A stretch of DNA of 64,000 nucleotides from Tatumella saanichensis (GCF_000439375.1 NZ_ATMI01000001.1:124001-188000), one strand, 5' to 3'; shown: positions 9,247 through 19,321, numbered from the stretch's first letter. Notes: a model not told the origin generated them from the sequence alone. Made by a program: numbers and translations.

Positions 9247-10345
9247 ATGTTTGAAATTAATCCGGTGAAAAATCGCATCCAGGACCTCACTGATCGCAGC
9301 CAGCTGCTTCGGGGGTATCTTTGACTATGATGCTAAAAACGAACGTCTCGAAGAAGTAAACGCTGAGCTTGAACAATCAGACGTCTGGAATGATCCGGAG
9401 CGTGCCCAGGCACTGGGTAAAGAGCGCTCTTCTCTGGAGGCGGTTGTCGGTACTCTGGACCAGATGAACCAGGGGCTGGAAGATGTTAACGGCCTGCTGG
9501 AACTGGCAATTGAAGCGGATGACGAAGAGACCTTTAACGAAGCCGTAGCCGAACTGGATGAGCTGGATAAAAAACTGGCTGAACTGGAATTCCGCCGTAT
9601 GTTCTCCGGTGAATATGACAGCGCAGATTGCTATATCGACCTGCAGGCCGGTTCCGGCGGTACCGAAGCGCAGGATTGGGCCAATATGCTGCTGCGTATG
9701 TACTTGCGCTGGGCGGAAGATAAGGGCTTTAAGACCGAAGTGATCGAAGAGTCGGAAGGAGATGTGGCAGGGATTAAATCTGCCACCATCCGCATTTCTG
9801 GCGAGTATGCCTTTGGCTGGCTGCGCACCGAAACCGGTGTACACCGTTTAGTGCGTAAGAGCCCGTTCGACTCCGGCGGCCGTCGTCATACCTCGTTCAG
9901 TTCTGCGTTTGTCTACCCAGAAGTGGATGACGATATCGATATCGATATCAACCCCGCGGACCTGCGTATTGACGTCTATCGCGCCTCCGGTGCCGGTGGT
10001 CAGCACGTTAACCGTACCGAATCCGCAGTGCGTATTACCCACGTTCCCACCGGTACTGTTACCCAGTGTCAGAACGACCGTTCGCAGCATAAGAACAAAG
10101 ATCAGGCCATGAAGCAGATGAAAGCGAAGTTATACGAGCTGGAAATGCAGAAGAAAAATGCTGAGAAGCAGGCGCTGGAAGATAACAAATCCGACATCGG
10201 TTGGGGCAGCCAGATCCGTTCTTATGTGCTCGATGATTCGCGGATCAAAGATCTGCGCACCGGGGTTGAAACCCGTAATACCCAGGCAGTGCTGGACGGC
10301 GACCTGGACCGTTTTATTGAAGCCAGCCTGAAAGCAGGCTTATAA
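9247..10345 (+). CDS. prfB: Peptide chain release factor RF2 (programmed +1 frameshift)
   Basis: RF2 terminates translation at UGA and UAA. Translation starts at ATG 9247, runs 25 codons to an in-frame UGA at 9322-9324, and shifts +1 on CUU (9319-9321) to continue at GAC 9323, giving 365 residues, the E. coli length. The SD-like CGGGGGT stretch just before the slippery CUU-UGA-C is the classical autoregulatory site. The anticodon-mimicking SPF motif lies in RKSPFDSGG, and G250-G251-Q252 is present. Residue 246 is alanine, the usual residue, unlike threonine in E. coli K-12. It forms an operon with lysS, nine bases downstream. Confidence 0.98.
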
Positions 10346-10354
10346 GGAAACATC

Positions 10355-11875
10355 ATGTCAGAACAACAACCACAGCAGGCTGATGCCATCCGCGAACTCA
10401 ATAACGAACTGAAAAATCGTCGCGAAAAACTGTCTGCGCTGCGCCAGAATGGCGTGGCTTTCCCTAACGATTTCCGCCGTGACACTCAGTCAGACAAACT
10501 GCATGCTGAGTATGATGCCAAGGAAAACGAAGAACTGGAAGCGACCGGCATCGAAGTCAGCGTTGCTGGCCGTATGATGACCCGCCGTATTATGGGTAAA
10601 GCCGCGTTCGTAACCCTGCAGGATGCCGGTGGCCGTATTCAGCTGTACGTGTCCCGTGATGATCTGCCGGAAGGCTATTATAACGAACAGTTTAAAAAGT
10701 GGGACCTCGGCGATATTCTTGGGGCGCGCGGTAAACTGTTTAAGACCAAAACCGGTGAGCTCTCCATTCACTGTACTGAACTGCGTCTACTGACCAAAGC
10801 CCTGCGCCCGCTGCCGGATAAGTTCCACGGCCTTGCAGATCAGGAAACCCGTTACCGTCAGCGTTACCTTGACCTGATCGCCAATGAAGAGTCACGTAAC
10901 ACCTTCCAAATCCGCTCAAAAATTATGGCTGGTATTCGTCAGTTTATGGTTGAGCGTGAGTTTATGGAAGTGGAAACACCAATGATGCAGGTGATCCCTG
11001 GCGGTGCATCTGCCCGTCCGTTTATCACCCACCATAATGCGCTGGATATCGATATGTATCTGCGTATCGCCCCAGAGCTGTACCTGAAGCGTCTGGTGGT
11101 CGGTGGCTTTGACCGTGTGTTTGAGATCAACCGTAACTTCCGTAACGAAGGGATCTCGCCGCGGCATAACCCAGAGTTCACCATGATGGAACTCTATATG
11201 GCCTACGCCGATTACAACGATCTGATCGAATTGACCGAAAGCCTGTTCCGTACCTTGGCGGAAAAGGTGCTGGGTCATACCGCAGTGACTTACGGTGATC
11301 AGGTCTTCGATTTCGGTAAACCGTTTGCCCGCCTGACCATGCGTGAAGCGATCAAAAAATACCGTCCAGAAACCGAACTCAGCGATCTGGATGACTTTGA
11401 TAAAGCGGTAGCCATTGCGGGCTCACTGGGGATCAAAGTGGAGAAAAGCTGGGGCCTGGGACGGGTTGTCACGGAAATTTTCGAAGAGACTGCCGAAAGC
11501 CAGCTGATCCAGCCGACCTTTATTACCGAATATCCGGCGGAAGTTTCGCCACTGGCGCGTCGTAACGATGAAAACCCGGAAATTACCGACCGCTTTGAGT
11601 TCTTTATCGGTGGACGTGAAATCGGTAATGGTTTCTCTGAGCTGAACGATGCTGAAGACCAAGCACAACGTTTCCAGGATCAGGTTAACGCCAAAGATGC
11701 CGGCGATGATGAAGCCATGTTCTACGACGAAGACTATGTCACCGCACTGGAGCATGGCCTGCCACCGACCGCAGGCCTAGGAATTGGTATTGACCGTATG
11801 GTGATGCTGTTTACCGACAGCCACACTATCCGTGATGTGATCCTGTTCCCGGCGCTGCGCCCGGAAAGCAAGTAA
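10355..11875 (+). CDS. lysS: Lysyl-tRNA synthetase, class II
   Basis: A 506-residue class II lysyl-tRNA synthetase. An N-terminal OB-fold anticodon-binding domain (about residues 60-170) precedes the catalytic core. Motif 2 is seen in [18 protein letters not shown] and motif 3 in [12 protein letters not shown] near the C-terminus. The start ATG at 10355 follows AAGGA. It is co-transcribed with prfB as in E. coli and is followed by a clean terminator, marking the end of the conserved block before the exopolysaccharide locus. Confidence 0.98.
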   Translation: MSEQQPQQADAIRELNNELKNRREKLSALRQNGVAFPNDFRRDTQSDKLHAEYDAKENEELEATGIEVSVAGRMMTRRIMGKAAFVTLQDAGGRIQLYVSRDDLPEGYYNEQFKKWDLGDILGARGKLFKTKTGELSIHCTELRLLTKALRPLPDKFHGLADQETRYRQRYLDLIANEESRNTFQIRSKIMAGIRQFMVEREFMEVETPMMQVIPGGASARPFITHHNALDIDMYLRIAPELYLKRLVVGGFDRVFEINRNFRNEGISPRHNPEFTMMELYMAYADYNDLIELTESLFRTLAEKVLGHTAVTYGDQVFDFGKPFARLTMREAIKKYRPETELSDLDDFDKAVAIAGSLGIKVEKSWGLGRVVTEIFEETAESQLIQPTFITEYPAEVSPLARRNDENPEITDRFEFFIGGREIGNGFSELNDAEDQAQRFQDQVNAKDAGDDEAMFYDEDYVTALEHGLPPTAGLGIGIDRMVMLFTDSHTIRDVILFPALRPESK

Positions 11876-11890
11876 GTTCTTCTCTAAACC

Positions 11891-11916
11891 AGCCGGGCGA
11901 TATGCCCGGCTTTTTT
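11891..11916 (+). terminator. Rho-independent terminator after lysS
   Basis: AGCCGGGC (11891-11898) pairs with GCCCGGCT (11904-11911) around a 5-nt loop and is followed by six T residues (11911-11916). It ends the prfB-lysS operon. Confidence 0.95.
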
Positions 11917-12054
11917 GTGGATTGATATCAGGAGTCTGAGCAGCCGGTTATTCCGATTTTTATTCAACCCCCCTTTCTGACACACCCGCAATCGCAGCCT
12001 AAGTTTGGCTCATCGATCACCCTCCTGAATAGGCCGTTGATACTGATCTTGAAT

Positions 12055-12068
12055 TAAGAAATATCTCT
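12055..12068 (+). promoter_or_regulatory. Candidate RcsAB box
   Basis: TAAGAAATATCTCT matches about 11 of 14 positions of the RcsAB consensus TRVGAAWAWTSYGM as I remember it. The site lies roughly 730 bases before wza, far upstream as in colanic acid and amylovoran operons. It is tentative because the 3' half is weaker than the 5' half. Confidence 0.4.
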
Positions 12069-12173
12069 GACGGATGATAACCTTGCCCAAGTCGCTTCTG
12101 GCGGTGTCGGCACCTTTCCCAATCTACGTCTTATAACATTGAGCTAGCGATTCTAGCGAAAAATTATTTAGCC

Positions 12174-12207
12174 TTTTCATAACCTTCGGGTATTTTTCTT
12201 ATGAAAA
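12174..12207. repeat. Inverted repeat in the exopolysaccharide leader
   Basis: TTTTCATAA (12174-12182) and TTATGAAAA (12199-12207) are exact complements with a 16-nt spacer, flanked by near-complementary GCC and GCC-like bases. It could be a hairpin or operator; no regulator is recognised. Confidence 0.4.
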
Positions 12208-12257
12208 AGCCATGCTACTAGCCTTGCCTCGTTGGCTGTTGGCTAAGACGTCAGTTT

Positions 12258-12286
12258 TTGTAAAAAACCAGGAATTTATCTATATC
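12258..12286 (+). promoter_or_regulatory. Weak sigma-70-like promoter candidate for the exopolysaccharide operon
   Basis: TTGTAA (12258-12263) and TATATC (12281-12286) are separated by 17 bases and each match four of six consensus positions. The pair lies between the candidate RcsAB box and the JUMPStart element, a sensible place, but the match is weak. Confidence 0.25.
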
Positions 12287-12390
12287 TTTAGCCCCAAGAA
12301 TTACTGATACTCGAAATCATTCTCAGGATCAGCAATGTAAACAGTTTTTGCTGGCGGTAAGTAGAACCGTCAAAGTGTACTGGACAGTCC

Positions 12391-12423
12391 ATTGGTAGCT
12401 GTAAGCCAAGGGCGGTAGCGTGC
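12391..12423 (+). promoter_or_regulatory. JUMPStart element with ops site (RfaH recruitment)
   Basis: The segment contains TGGTAGCTGTAAGCCAAGG followed by GGCGGTAGCGTGC (12411-12423), which is the ops consensus. At ops, RNA polymerase pauses and recruits RfaH, which suppresses termination and aids translation of long surface-polysaccharide operons. It lies about 360 bases before wza. Confidence 0.93.
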
Positions 12424-12537
12424 CTAATTACTGAGATAACCGTCTGTCATGACGAAGAATTCTCCATTACTGTTCACCCAGCCCGTGCGGCTTAAGCTAT
12501 TTAACCGTCATACAGCATGTGGATGCTCACCCTGAGT

Positions 12538-12570
12538 AAGGCCTGAGTCAGTAGATAAAACAGGCTTTTT
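12538..12570 (+). terminator. Attenuator-like terminator between ops and wza
   Basis: GCCTG (12541-12545) pairs with CAGGC (12561-12565), extended by AAG upstream against the T-run, and is followed by five T residues (12566-12570); the loop is 15 nt. It lies about 115 bases after ops and 210 before wza. It would be expected to stop transcripts lacking RfaH modification. Confidence 0.6.
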
Positions 12571-12782
12571 GGTGGAAATCATGGTTTACACTGCTATTAT
12601 CAGCCGATTGGCGTGCCGGATGGCCGACAGTATTCACTGTTAAGCTTGCTTCCGGATCCATAGTTGTTAGCCAGTAGGGCCAGGCTGCCACGATGATTTC
12701 AATGATGATCTTTAAACTGTAACCGACGGGCGCTCACCGTAAGTGGCCCGGAGTGTCTTTCCATAAGTGATGATATAAATTG

Positions 12783-13919
12783 ATGAAAACAACTGCACTG
12801 AAACTGACAGCTGCAGCGGCTCTGGTAGCACTACTGAGTGGCTGTACTATCGTCCCCGGACAGCATTTAAGCACCGGCTCTAAACACGTGGTCGAACAGC
12901 CGGACAGTAACACTGACTGGAATAAAATGGTCAATGTCTATCCGATGACCCCTGATTTGATCGATAAACTGAGACCGGCCCCGGTAATGGCGCAGCCTAA
13001 CCCACAGCTAGACAGCTTACTGCGCAGCTATCAGTACCGTATCGGTCCCGGGGATGTGCTGATGGTCACCGTCTATGATCACCCTGAATTGACCAACCCA
13101 GCCGGGACTTATCGCAGCGCCAGCGATACCGGTAACTGGGTAGGTGCCGATGGTAATATTTTCTACCCTTATATCGGTAAAGTGCATGTCGCCGGCCGCA
13201 CCCTTGATGAAGTGCGTGTAGAAATTGCCCGCCGCTTAGCGACTTATATTGAGAGCCCTCAGGTGGATGTGGCGGTCGCGGCTTTCCGTTCACAGAAAGC
13301 CTATGTGACCGGTGAAGTGAATAAGTCCGGTCAGCAGGCGATCACCAATGTGCCGCTAACGGTGATGGATGCGATAAATGCTGCCGGGGGACTGGCCGCC
13401 GATGCTGATTGGCGGCATGTGGTGCTAACCCATAACGGTACCGATCAAATTATCTCACTGCAGTCACTGATGCAGAAGGGCGACCTGCTGCAAAACCATC
13501 TGCTGTATCCTGGCGATATTCTGTATGTGCCGCGTAATGATGACCAAAAAGTGTTTGTGATGGGTGAAGTCGGTCAGCAAAGTACCCTGAAGATGGATCG
13601 TAGTGGCATGACCCTGGCGGAAGCGCTGGGCAGTGCCCAAGGGATTAATCAGCAATATGCTAATGCCTCCGGTATCTTTGTGATCCGCCAGATCCCTAAA
13701 GATAAAGACGGACGGATCGCCAATATTTATCAGTTAGATGCTAAAGACGCTTCTACCATGGTGCTGTCCACCGAGTTCCAGCTGCAGCCTTACGATATTG
13801 TCTATGTCACTACCGCTCCAGTGGTCCGTTGGGGCCGTGTGATTTCACAATTGGTACCGACTATCAGCGGTGTACACGATATGACCGAAACGGTCCGCTA
13901 TATCAGGACCTGGCCATAA
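12783..13919 (+). CDS. wza: Polysaccharide export outer-membrane lipoprotein Wza
   Basis: A 378-residue Wza/AmsH/GfcE protein forming the octameric outer-membrane channel for group 1-type capsule or exopolysaccharide. A lipoprotein signal ends at the lipobox L-L-S-G-C with C21 as the lipidated residue. The Poly_export domain (around residues 80-170) and SLBB-type repeats follow, and the C-terminus ends in the amphipathic alpha-barrel segment with a terminal RYIRTWP, as in E. coli Wza. The ATG at 12783 is preferred over the adjoining TTG at 12780. The stop overlaps the wzb start. Confidence 0.97.
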   Translation: MKTTALKLTAAAALVALLSGCTIVPGQHLSTGSKHVVEQPDSNTDWNKMVNVYPMTPDLIDKLRPAPVMAQPNPQLDSLLRSYQYRIGPGDVLMVTVYDHPELTNPAGTYRSASDTGNWVGADGNIFYPYIGKVHVAGRTLDEVRVEIARRLATYIESPQVDVAVAAFRSQKAYVTGEVNKSGQQAITNVPLTVMDAINAAGGLAADADWRHVVLTHNGTDQIISLQSLMQKGDLLQNHLLYPGDILYVPRNDDQKVFVMGEVGQQSTLKMDRSGMTLAEALGSAQGINQQYANASGIFVIRQIPKDKDGRIANIYQLDAKDASTMVLSTEFQLQPYDIVYVTTAPVVRWGRVISQLVPTISGVHDMTETVRYIRTWP

Positions 13920-14353
13920 TGTTTAACTCTATTTTAGTGGTCTGTACCGGTAATATCTGCCGCTCTCCGATCGGTGAGCGTTTACTAAGGCAGAAATTAC
14001 CGAGCAAAAAAATTGATTCTGCCGGGGTCGGAGCCTTAGTCGACCATGCGGCCGATAACTCTGCTATCGCGGTTGCAGATGAGCATGGCTTGTCGCTGGA
14101 AGGGCATAAAGGGCAGCAGTTTACTGGCCGGCTGGGACGGCAATATGATCTGATCCTGGTGATGGAAAAACAGCATATCGAACAGGTCACCCGTATTGCT
14201 CCGGAAGCTCGAGGTAAAACTTTACTATTCGGCCATTGGTTGGGAAATAAAGAGATCCCGGACCCTTACCGGCAGAGTATGGAAGCATTTGAATTTGTCT
14301 ATCAGTTACTGGAACAGTCTGCGACGGGCTGGACTTCAAAACTGGGTGGTTAA
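13919..14353 (+). CDS. wzb: Low-molecular-weight protein-tyrosine phosphatase Wzb
   Basis: A 144-residue cytoplasmic phosphatase (Wzb/AmsI) that dephosphorylates the tyrosine kinase Wzc and so sets the phosphorylation cycle needed for polymer export. The catalytic P-loop C9-T-G-N-I-C-R15-S is at the N-terminus and the general-acid aspartate lies in I-P-D-P-Y-R near residue 115. The ATG at 13919 shares one base with the wza stop (TAATG), indicating coupling. An open frame extends upstream inside wza but is not used. Confidence 0.97.
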   Translation: MFNSILVVCTGNICRSPIGERLLRQKLPSKKIDSAGVGALVDHAADNSAIAVADEHGLSLEGHKGQQFTGRLGRQYDLILVMEKQHIEQVTRIAPEARGKTLLFGHWLGNKEIPDPYRQSMEAFEFVYQLLEQSATGWTSKLGG

Positions 14354-14371
14354 CTTTTAGGAAGTAAATGC

Positions 14372-16528
14372 ATGTCTTCGATAGTTAAAAATAAGCCGGT
14401 CACGCCGGACAGTGATGAAATCGATCTGGGACGGTTGTTGGGTGAACTGCTAGACCATAAAAAACTGATAATCAGTGTCACCGCGCTGTTTACGGTACTG
14501 GCCATACTCTATGCGCTGTTTGCCACCCCAGTCTATCAAGCAGATGCCCTGGTCCAGGTGGAAGAGAAACAGGGTAATGCCCTGTTAAATAGCCTCAGTC
14601 AGATGCTGCCGAACAGCCAGCCACAGTCGGCCCCGGAAATTGCGCTATTACAGTCACGAATGATCCTCGGTAAAACCGTCGATGACCTTAATCTACAAGC
14701 CCAAATTGAGCAGAAATATTTCCCAGTATTCGGTCGCGGCTGGGCACGACTCACCGGTCACCAGCCAGGTCGAGTGACCGTGGGACGTATTTATGTTGCC
14801 GCACAACAGGGTAAGGTTCCTGAACTGACTTTGACGCAGCAAGATAACGGCAACTATCGCCTAACCGGTGGTGGTTATAATTTACAAGGGCATATCGGTC
14901 AGCTATTAGAAGATAAAGGACTTTCTTTGCTGATAAACGATATTCAGGCACCGGTCGGTACAGCCTTTTCGGTTAATTATATTAGCTGGTTGAATGCGAT
15001 TAATAATCTGCAACAGTCATTTAGTGCTGTTGATCAGGGCAAAGACTCTGGAATGTTAAATCTAACATTAATCGGCAATGACCCTGAGTTAGTTCAGCAG
15101 ACATTACGCAGTATCAGTGATAACTATCTGGCACAAAATATTGATCTGCAGGCGGCCCAAGACTCTAAAAGCCTGCAGTTTTTGGATCAGCAGCTGCCAC
15201 AGGTGCGTGCACAGCTGGACAGCGCAGAAGATAAACTCAGTGCTTACCGTAAGCGCAGCGATTCCGTTGACCTCAATATCCAAGCCCGTTCAACATTGGA
15301 ACAGGTAGTAAACGTTGATAACCAGTTAAATCAGCTGACTTTCCGCGAAGCCGAAATATCGCAATTATATACCAAGGACCATCCGACCTATAAAGCCTTG
15401 CTGGAAAAGCGTAAGACCCTAGAACAGGAAAAGGCTAAGCTTAACCAACAGGTCTCCGGGATGCCAGCCACCCAACAGGAAGTATTACGCCTAAGCCGTG
15501 ATGTGGATTCCGGTCGAGCGGTATATATGCAGTTACTGAACCGTCAACAGGAACTGAATATTGCTAAAAATAGTGCTATTGGTAATGTACGTATTGTTGA
15601 TAATGCCATTACTGAACCAGCTCCGGTTAAACCTAAAAAGCAACTGATAGTACTGATTGGATTTGTATTCGGTATTTTTGTTTCAGTAGGACTAGTACTG
15701 CTACGAGTATTTTTACGTCGTGGTATCGACTCTCCGGAGCAACTCGAAGAAGCGGGAATCAATGTCTATGCCAGTGTGCCGGTTTCGGAATGGATGCAGC
15801 GTAGTGCACCTAAAATTAAATTAAAAGGGAATAAACAGGAAAATATCAGTTTTCTGGCGATTGATAACCCAGCAGATTTGGCCATTGAAGCGATCCGCAG
15901 CTTACGTACCAGCTTGCACTTTGCGATGATGGAAGCCAAAAATAATGTGCTGATGATTTCTGGTGCCAGCCCCGATGTCGGTAAGACCTTTATTAGCAGT
16001 AACCTAGCAGCGGTGATTGCCCAGACCGGTCAGAAAGTGCTGTTTATTGATGCGGATATGCGCAAAGGTTATGTGCATAAAGTGTTTAAGGCAGGCACCG
16101 AGCATGGACTATCAGATATTCTTTCCGGCAAATCCACTGCTGAGCAAGGGGTAAAAAAGGTCAGCGAAGCTGGGTTTGATTTTATCTCCCGTGGAGCTGC
16201 ACCTCCTAACCCGGCAGAATTACTGATGAACCCACGTTTTGAACAACTGATCGATTGGGCGAGCCAAAATTATGACTTGGTTCTAATCGATACTCCGCCG
16301 GTATTGGCAGTCACCGATGCGGCCATTATTGGGCGTTATGCCGGGGCTAGTTTGGTAGTGGCACGTTTTGAACAGAGTACCGTGAAAGAAATGGAAGTCA
16401 GTATTAAACGCTTTGAACAGAGCGGTATTGAAGTTAAAGGCTGTATCCTAAATGGCATTGTGAAAAAAGCCAGCAGTTATTATGGCTATGGTTATAGCCA
16501 TTACGGGTATTCCTACGATAATAAATAA
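14372..16528 (+). CDS. wzc: Tyrosine-protein kinase and polysaccharide co-polymerase Wzc
   Basis: A 718-residue inner-membrane protein (Wzc/AmsA) controlling chain length and export. An N-terminal Wzz domain has its first membrane helix near residues 30-50; a long periplasmic coiled coil follows, then a second helix near 425-445 and a cytoplasmic BY-kinase domain. Walker A is in GASPDVGKT with K538, Walker A' in LFIDADMRK and Walker B in LVLIDTPP. The C-terminal cluster has seven tyrosines within about 18 residues, the autophosphorylation tail. It begins 18 bases after wzb with an AGGAAG ribosome site. Confidence 0.97.
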   Translation: MSSIVKNKPVTPDSDEIDLGRLLGELLDHKKLIISVTALFTVLAILYALFATPVYQADALVQVEEKQGNALLNSLSQMLPNSQPQSAPEIALLQSRMILGKTVDDLNLQAQIEQKYFPVFGRGWARLTGHQPGRVTVGRIYVAAQQGKVPELTLTQQDNGNYRLTGGGYNLQGHIGQLLEDKGLSLLINDIQAPVGTAFSVNYISWLNAINNLQQSFSAVDQGKDSGMLNLTLIGNDPELVQQTLRSISDNYLAQNIDLQAAQDSKSLQFLDQQLPQVRAQLDSAEDKLSAYRKRSDSVDLNIQARSTLEQVVNVDNQLNQLTFREAEISQLYTKDHPTYKALLEKRKTLEQEKAKLNQQVSGMPATQQEVLRLSRDVDSGRAVYMQLLNRQQELNIAKNSAIGNVRIVDNAITEPAPVKPKKQLIVLIGFVFGIFVSVGLVLLRVFLRRGIDSPEQLEEAGINVYASVPVSEWMQRSAPKIKLKGNKQENISFLAIDNPADLAIEAIRSLRTSLHFAMMEAKNNVLMISGASPDVGKTFISSNLAAVIAQTGQKVLFIDADMRKGYVHKVFKAGTEHGLSDILSGKSTAEQGVKKVSEAGFDFISRGAAPPNPAELLMNPRFEQLIDWASQNYDLVLIDTPPVLAVTDAAIIGRYAGASLVVARFEQSTVKEMEVSIKRFEQSGIEVKGCILNGIVKKASSYYGYGYSHYGYSYDNK

Positions 16529-16535
16529 AAATAAT

Positions 16536-16556
16536 CAGCCCCTAATGGGGCTGTTT
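16536..16556 (+). terminator. Hairpin after wzc (partial terminator or attenuator)
   Basis: CAGCCCC (16536-16542) pairs perfectly with GGGGCTG (16547-16553) around a TAAT loop, followed by only TTTA. Placed between wzc and the glycosyltransferase block, it may reduce read-through, with RfaH relieving it. Colanic acid operons have a comparable stem-loop after wzc. Confidence 0.6.
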
Positions 16557-16643
16557 ACCCTCCTAGATTACTGATCCTCATTATTAATTCTAATCTATAA
16601 ACCTTTAACACTTTGTCCTAATAGGGCGTTGGTGAGGGAAATC

Positions 16644-18074
16644 ATGACGCGTGTAGCACGTAACTTCTGGGTCAGTACCTTACTGATCTTATCAGACTTT
16701 ATCGGTTTTACTTTAGCCATTTATATTGCTAAAGGGATCTTATTACTCAGTTTTAGCCACTTTAAACAACGTATCCCGGATATCCCTACCGAAGGCTGGA
16801 TCAGCCTACACTGGGGGCTGGCATTTTGCTGCATTGGTTGGTTTGCCTTCCGTTTGCGCCATTACTTTTACCGTAAAACCTTCTGGTTTGAACTTAAAGA
16901 GATCCTACGGACCCTGATTATTTTCGCCATTTTTGAAATAGCCATTGTTGCCTTTGCTAAATGGTATTTCTCCCGTTACCTTTGGGTATTAACTTGGTTA
17001 CTTATCCTGATTATGGTACCGGCTCTGAGAATGATTAGTAAGAAGCTGCTAGATAAAGCTGGATTATGGCAACGGGATACTTTGATTATCGGCAGCGGTA
17101 AAAATGCTATTGATGCTTACCATGCGATCACCAGTGAAAAAAACCTCGGTTTTCGGGTGATTGGCTTTATCAGTAGTGATCATACTGACACTGCGGTCAA
17201 AGAAATTAATGGAGTAGCAGTTAAGTACTATAGCAGTGACTGGTTATCGAAAAATATGGATAAACAGATGCAGTTTATCGTGGCACTAGAAAATGAACAG
17301 GCGGAGCTACGCAATAACTGGCTACGAGAAATGATGATCAAAGGTTACCGCTATGTGGCAGTGATCCCAACCTTACGCGGCATGCCGTTAGACAGTACTG
17401 ATATGTCGTTTATCTTTAGCCATGAAGTGATGATTTTCCGCGTACATCAGAACTTAGCCAAATGGTCATCACGCTTCCTGAAACGATCTTTTGATATTAT
17501 CGCCTCGCTGGCAATTATTACTCTATTATCGCCACTGTTACTGTATATTCGCAGTAAAGTGACCAAAGACGGCGGTCCGGCTATCTATGGACATGAGCGT
17601 ATTGGGAAAAATGGTAAGCCGTTTAAATGCTTGAAATTCCGTTCGATGGCGGTTAATTCCAAAGAATTATTGGCTGAATTACTGGCTAATGATCCAGAGG
17701 CTAAAGCCGAATGGGACGAGACTTTTAAATTAAAAAATGATCCGCGGGTCACTAAAATCGGTGATTTACTGCGTCGAACCAGCATGGACGAACTGCCACA
17801 ATTATTTAATGTGCTAAAAGGTGAAATGAGTTTAGTAGGGCCGAGACCAATCATCCATGAAGAACTAGAACGTTACCATGAACAGGTTGACTACTATCTT
17901 ATGAGTAAACCGGGCATGACCGGACTCTGGCAGGTCAGTGGCCGTAGCGATGTCGACTATGAAACTCGAGTGTATTTTGACGCTTGGTATGTAAAAAACT
18001 GGTCGATGTGGAATGATATTGCTATTTTATTCAAAACGATAAATGTTGTTCTTAAACGTGATGGTGCATATTAA
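16644..18074 (+). CDS. wbaP: Undecaprenyl-phosphate hexose-1-phosphate transferase (WbaP/AmsG type)
   Basis: A 476-residue polyisoprenyl-phosphate hexose-1-phosphate transferase that starts repeat-unit synthesis by loading a sugar phosphate, probably galactose-1-P, onto undecaprenyl phosphate. An N-terminal bundle of membrane helices (residues 1-130) precedes a nucleotide-binding-like central domain with GSGKNA, then a re-entrant helix and the catalytic bacterial sugar transferase domain with K-F-R-S-M, DELPQLFNVLKGEMSLVGPRP in pieces, and a terminal RDGAY. ATG 16644 has GAGGG five bases upstream; an in-frame TTG at 16629 is less likely. The galactose specificity is inferred from similarity to AmsG/WbaP. 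Confidence 0.9.
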   Translation: MTRVARNFWVSTLLILSDFIGFTLAIYIAKGILLLSFSHFKQRIPDIPTEGWISLHWGLAFCCIGWFAFRLRHYFYRKTFWFELKEILRTLIIFAIFEIAIVAFAKWYFSRYLWVLTWLLILIMVPALRMISKKLLDKAGLWQRDTLIIGSGKNAIDAYHAITSEKNLGFRVIGFISSDHTDTAVKEINGVAVKYYSSDWLSKNMDKQMQFIVALENEQAELRNNWLREMMIKGYRYVAVIPTLRGMPLDSTDMSFIFSHEVMIFRVHQNLAKWSSRFLKRSFDIIASLAIITLLSPLLLYIRSKVTKDGGPAIYGHERIGKNGKPFKCLKFRSMAVNSKELLAELLANDPEAKAEWDETFKLKNDPRVTKIGDLLRRTSMDELPQLFNVLKGEMSLVGPRPIIHEELERYHEQVDYYLMSKPGMTGLWQVSGRSDVDYETRVYFDAWYVKNWSMWNDIAILFKTINVVLKRDGAY

Positions 18075-18091
18075 TTAAAAAAGAGTAAGAT

Positions 18092-19321
18092 ATGAAAATA
18101 AACCTAAGAACTTTGAGAACATTCATTTTATTGATGTTATGCCCATTAGTTGGTGGCTTGGCAACAATTTTTTCTGTTAACAGAGAAAATAGGAAGAGTT
18201 CTATTTTTTTACTTTCTTTGTTTTCTGCTGTGATGGTTTTTTACGTTCCTCCATTTCAAGATTTATATCGAAGGTTTTTAGAAACATATAGTATCTACAA
18301 TGCAAATACAAGCTACTCTAGTGTTATGTCAGGAGAAGTGGATGTTGTATTTTATGTAATGTCTCTGTTTTTTAAAAAAAATGGTATCCCATTTTTTTAT
18401 ATAAGTGTACTAGTTGTTTTTTCATCTGTTTGGAACCACCTCAACGCATTGTCAGTTATCTTGGAAGGCAAGAAATATAATGTTTCTAACGAAAGATTAC
18501 TCTTCATTTTTTATTTTTGCTTCATTAATATTATTGTTATTTCGTTAGGAATTAGAATGGGGTGGGCTGTTTCATTTGCAGTAAGGGGAGTGGTATCATA
18601 CTTCTTCATAGAGACAAGGAAATGGCGAACTTCGATACCGCTACTCTTATTTTCTGCACTAATTCATTTTTCAATGTTTTATGTGATTGCTATTTTTATA
18701 GCATCGAATTTTATAAAAATAAGTAAAAAACTCCTCCCAGTTTGTCTAGTTTTATCATTGGTTTTTGGGAAGACAATTATTCCTATAGTACTCGGGAAAT
18801 TTGGCTTTGGAGGCTTGAGTGAATATGCATTGGATGGTTATATAAATAACTCCACATTCGCTAACCAAGGTGATAGCACACATGAATTTATAGTTTACGC
18901 TTATTACTATTTAGTTGTAGCGGCTATGACAGTATATTATTTCTTATTCTCTGATCGTAAGGATCATAAGTATACAAATTTTTTATGTATATATATATCT
19001 TCTTGTTTCCTTCTTTCTTCATTTTATGTGGCTTTTAATCGATATTTCGTTGAGACAGGGGTTTATTTTTATATTGTCGGTATTGCGAGTATGAATGATA
19101 TTTATATTAAAAGGGCTAAATACCTTATATTACTACTTGCTGTTTTTAATCTGTCTTTTGCCAATATATATCTACAAAGAAGACCTATTTTATTCGGTAA
19201 TATGTGGGTGTCTTTATTTAAACCGCCTGTTTTGTACGCATTTAGAACTGAAAAGGATTTTGAAGATAAATTGCAATATGTCAACTTAGATGGGAATTGG
19301 ATCGGCCATGATATACAATAA
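18092..19321 (+). CDS. wzy: Exopolysaccharide polymerase Wzy (EpsG/AmsC family)
   Basis: A 409-residue very hydrophobic protein with about ten or more membrane segments and a large central periplasmic loop. The N-terminal pattern, including PPFQDLYRRFLETYSIYNA and FFKKNGIPFFYISVL, is that of EpsG-family polymerases such as AmsC. It would join undecaprenyl-linked repeat units at the periplasmic face. This gene opens the AT-rich block. It begins 18 bases after wbaP, and its end overlaps the next gene by 14 bases. Confidence 0.85.
   Translation: MKINLRTLRTFILLMLCPLVGGLATIFSVNRENRKSSIFLLSLFSAVMVFYVPPFQDLYRRFLETYSIYNANTSYSSVMSGEVDVVFYVMSLFFKKNGIPFFYISVLVVFSSVWNHLNALSVILEGKKYNVSNERLLFIFYFCFINIIVISLGIRMGWAVSFAVRGVVSYFFIETRKWRTSIPLLLFSALIHFSMFYVIAIFIASNFIKISKKLLPVCLVLSLVFGKTIIPIVLGKFGFGGLSEYALDGYINNSTFANQGDSTHEFIVYAYYYLVVAAMTVYYFLFSDRKDHKYTNFLCIYISSCFLLSSFYVAFNRYFVETGVYFYIVGIASMNDIYIKRAKYLILLLAVFNLSFANIYLQRRPILFGNMWVSLFKPPVLYAFRTEKDFEDKLQYVNLDGNWIGHDIQ

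Larger units (their letters stand above)
11917..12782 (+). other. Long leader and promoter region of the exopolysaccharide locus
   Basis: This 866-base stretch has no credible gene. It contains a candidate RcsAB box (12055-12068), an inverted repeat (12174-12207), a weak promoter candidate (12258-12286), the JUMPStart/ops element (about 12391-12423) and an attenuator-like hairpin (12538-12570) before wza. This is the architecture of long untranslated leaders of RfaH-controlled polysaccharide operons. Confidence 0.75.

Noticed and set aside
9247-9330. Apparent frameshift or broken 5' end of prfB
   Set aside because: The in-frame UGA follows CUU and an SD-like G-run exactly as in the programmed +1 frameshift of RF2, so this is regulation, not damage or sequencing error.
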